A stretch of DNA of 5,241 nt from NCBI GenBank assembly GCA_002724815.1, contig PBPV01000068.1, forward strand, positions 1-5,241, read 5' to 3'. This document shows, in pieces, positions 4,875 through 5,241 of this stretch. How positions within the stretch are numbered: the first letter of the stretch is position 1; each line of letters begins with the position of its first letter. The notes beneath the pieces are model-generated. The model was given only the letters and a program-made list of their open reading frames with translations. It ran no database searches and was not told the origin of the DNA. Position numbers and translations under genes: made by a program. Source of the DNA: Methanobacteriota archaeon. GTDB taxonomy: Archaea; Thermoplasmatota; Poseidoniia; Poseidoniales; Thalassarchaeaceae.

Positions 4875-5241
4875 ATGCAACCACAAGTGGTCGGTTCAGC
4901 GCCAGCCATGCAACCAGCCCCTATTTCCACACCATCTCCACCTGTAGTCGGTGGGAAAAGGCCCGATAACACAATGATCATTCATACAATTGTGTTAGTG
5001 ACTGCATTGATTCTTGCATTCGTCGGTATGACTGGCGACGCTTGGAGTGTTGAAGAGCAAACTCAGGAAATCTTCGGTGTCACAGTGACTGTTGAATCAG
5101 AAATCGGCCTCGATGACATGTCGTTAACAAGTTGCACGGATGGAGATTGTACAACGATCAAGGAAGACTTGTCTGATGCTTATGACAATTGTACATCCCT
5201 TGCATCTGACCTTGAACTCAATGCATCAGCAACTGAAGAAT
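4875..5241 (+). CDS. Pro-rich, single-TM protein with Cys-containing exterior domain, N-terminal part
   Basis: The frame is open from ATG 4875 to the right edge, 122 codons, and is bounded upstream by a TAA at 4848-4850. The N-terminus is low-complexity and Pro/Ala rich (1-30) with GGKRP just before a hydrophobic span at about 34-52 (MIIHTIVLVTALILAFVGM). The following part is acidic and Ser/Thr rich with Cys 87, 92 and 106 (SCTDGDC and YDNC). Basic residues before the span and an acidic region after it suggest the Cys-bearing part faces outside, where disulfides are possible. The DAW motif right after the first span resembles multi-span claudin-like topologies, but further spans would lie beyond the window. 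No family is assigned. Later starts at Met 12 or Met 34 are possible. No clear ribosome site is seen; GATAA at 4845-4849 lies at a TATA-like distance, so the message may be leaderless. Confidence 0.7.
   Translation, partial: MQPQVVGSAPAMQPAPISTPSPPVVGGKRPDNTMIIHTIVLVTALILAFVGMTGDAWSVEEQTQEIFGVTVTVESEIGLDDMSLTSCTDGDCTTIKEDLSDAYDNCTSLASDLELNASATEE

Overview
The window looks like a compact archaeal chromosome segment, most consistent with a planktonic marine euryarchaeon of the Marine Group II / Poseidoniales type. The archaeal assignment rests on a complete archaeal-type DnaG (N-terminal domain, TOPRIM core with E174 and D217/D219, Gly/Ser tail). The narrower placement is an inference from the very tight packing, roughly balanced base composition, GTG starts and the Pro-rich single-span membrane protein at the right edge. 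No mobile element, CRISPR array, tRNA or rRNA was found.

Left block (1-898, minus strand): a 4-TM YbaN/DUF454-like membrane protein, followed 43 bases downstream by an ACT-domain protein cut by the window edge. Facing away from it is purN (879-1472, plus strand), encoding the folate-dependent GAR transformylase of purine synthesis. Its glycine-rich loop lies upstream of the first ATG, so it probably starts at a CTG codon, and its 5' end overlaps the divergent DUF454 gene.

Middle block (1469-3438, minus strand): a packed presumptive operon transcribed right to left. It holds a TerB-like protein, a helical protein of unknown function (start overlapping by 14 bases), a 69-aa helical hypothetical, and a MobA-like nucleotidyltransferase (GTG start directly after the preceding TAG). 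The mobA stop overlaps the purN stop in a shared TTAA.

Right block (3439-5241): a divergent intergenic region of about 200 bases carries a candidate two-sided AT box and, on the dnaG side, an unusually structured leader of about 130 nt. The leader has GNRA hairpins and mutually exclusive stems, and could be a cis-regulatory or independent RNA. dnaG follows, then a stem-loop, a near-perfect 18-bp palindrome, and the start of a secreted/membrane-anchored Cys-containing protein that runs off the window.

The genes do not form one obvious pathway. The strongest candidate for something undescribed is the dnaG leader RNA, followed by the TerB-like/helical/69-aa/mobA cluster divergent from dnaG and the apparently non-AUG purN start.
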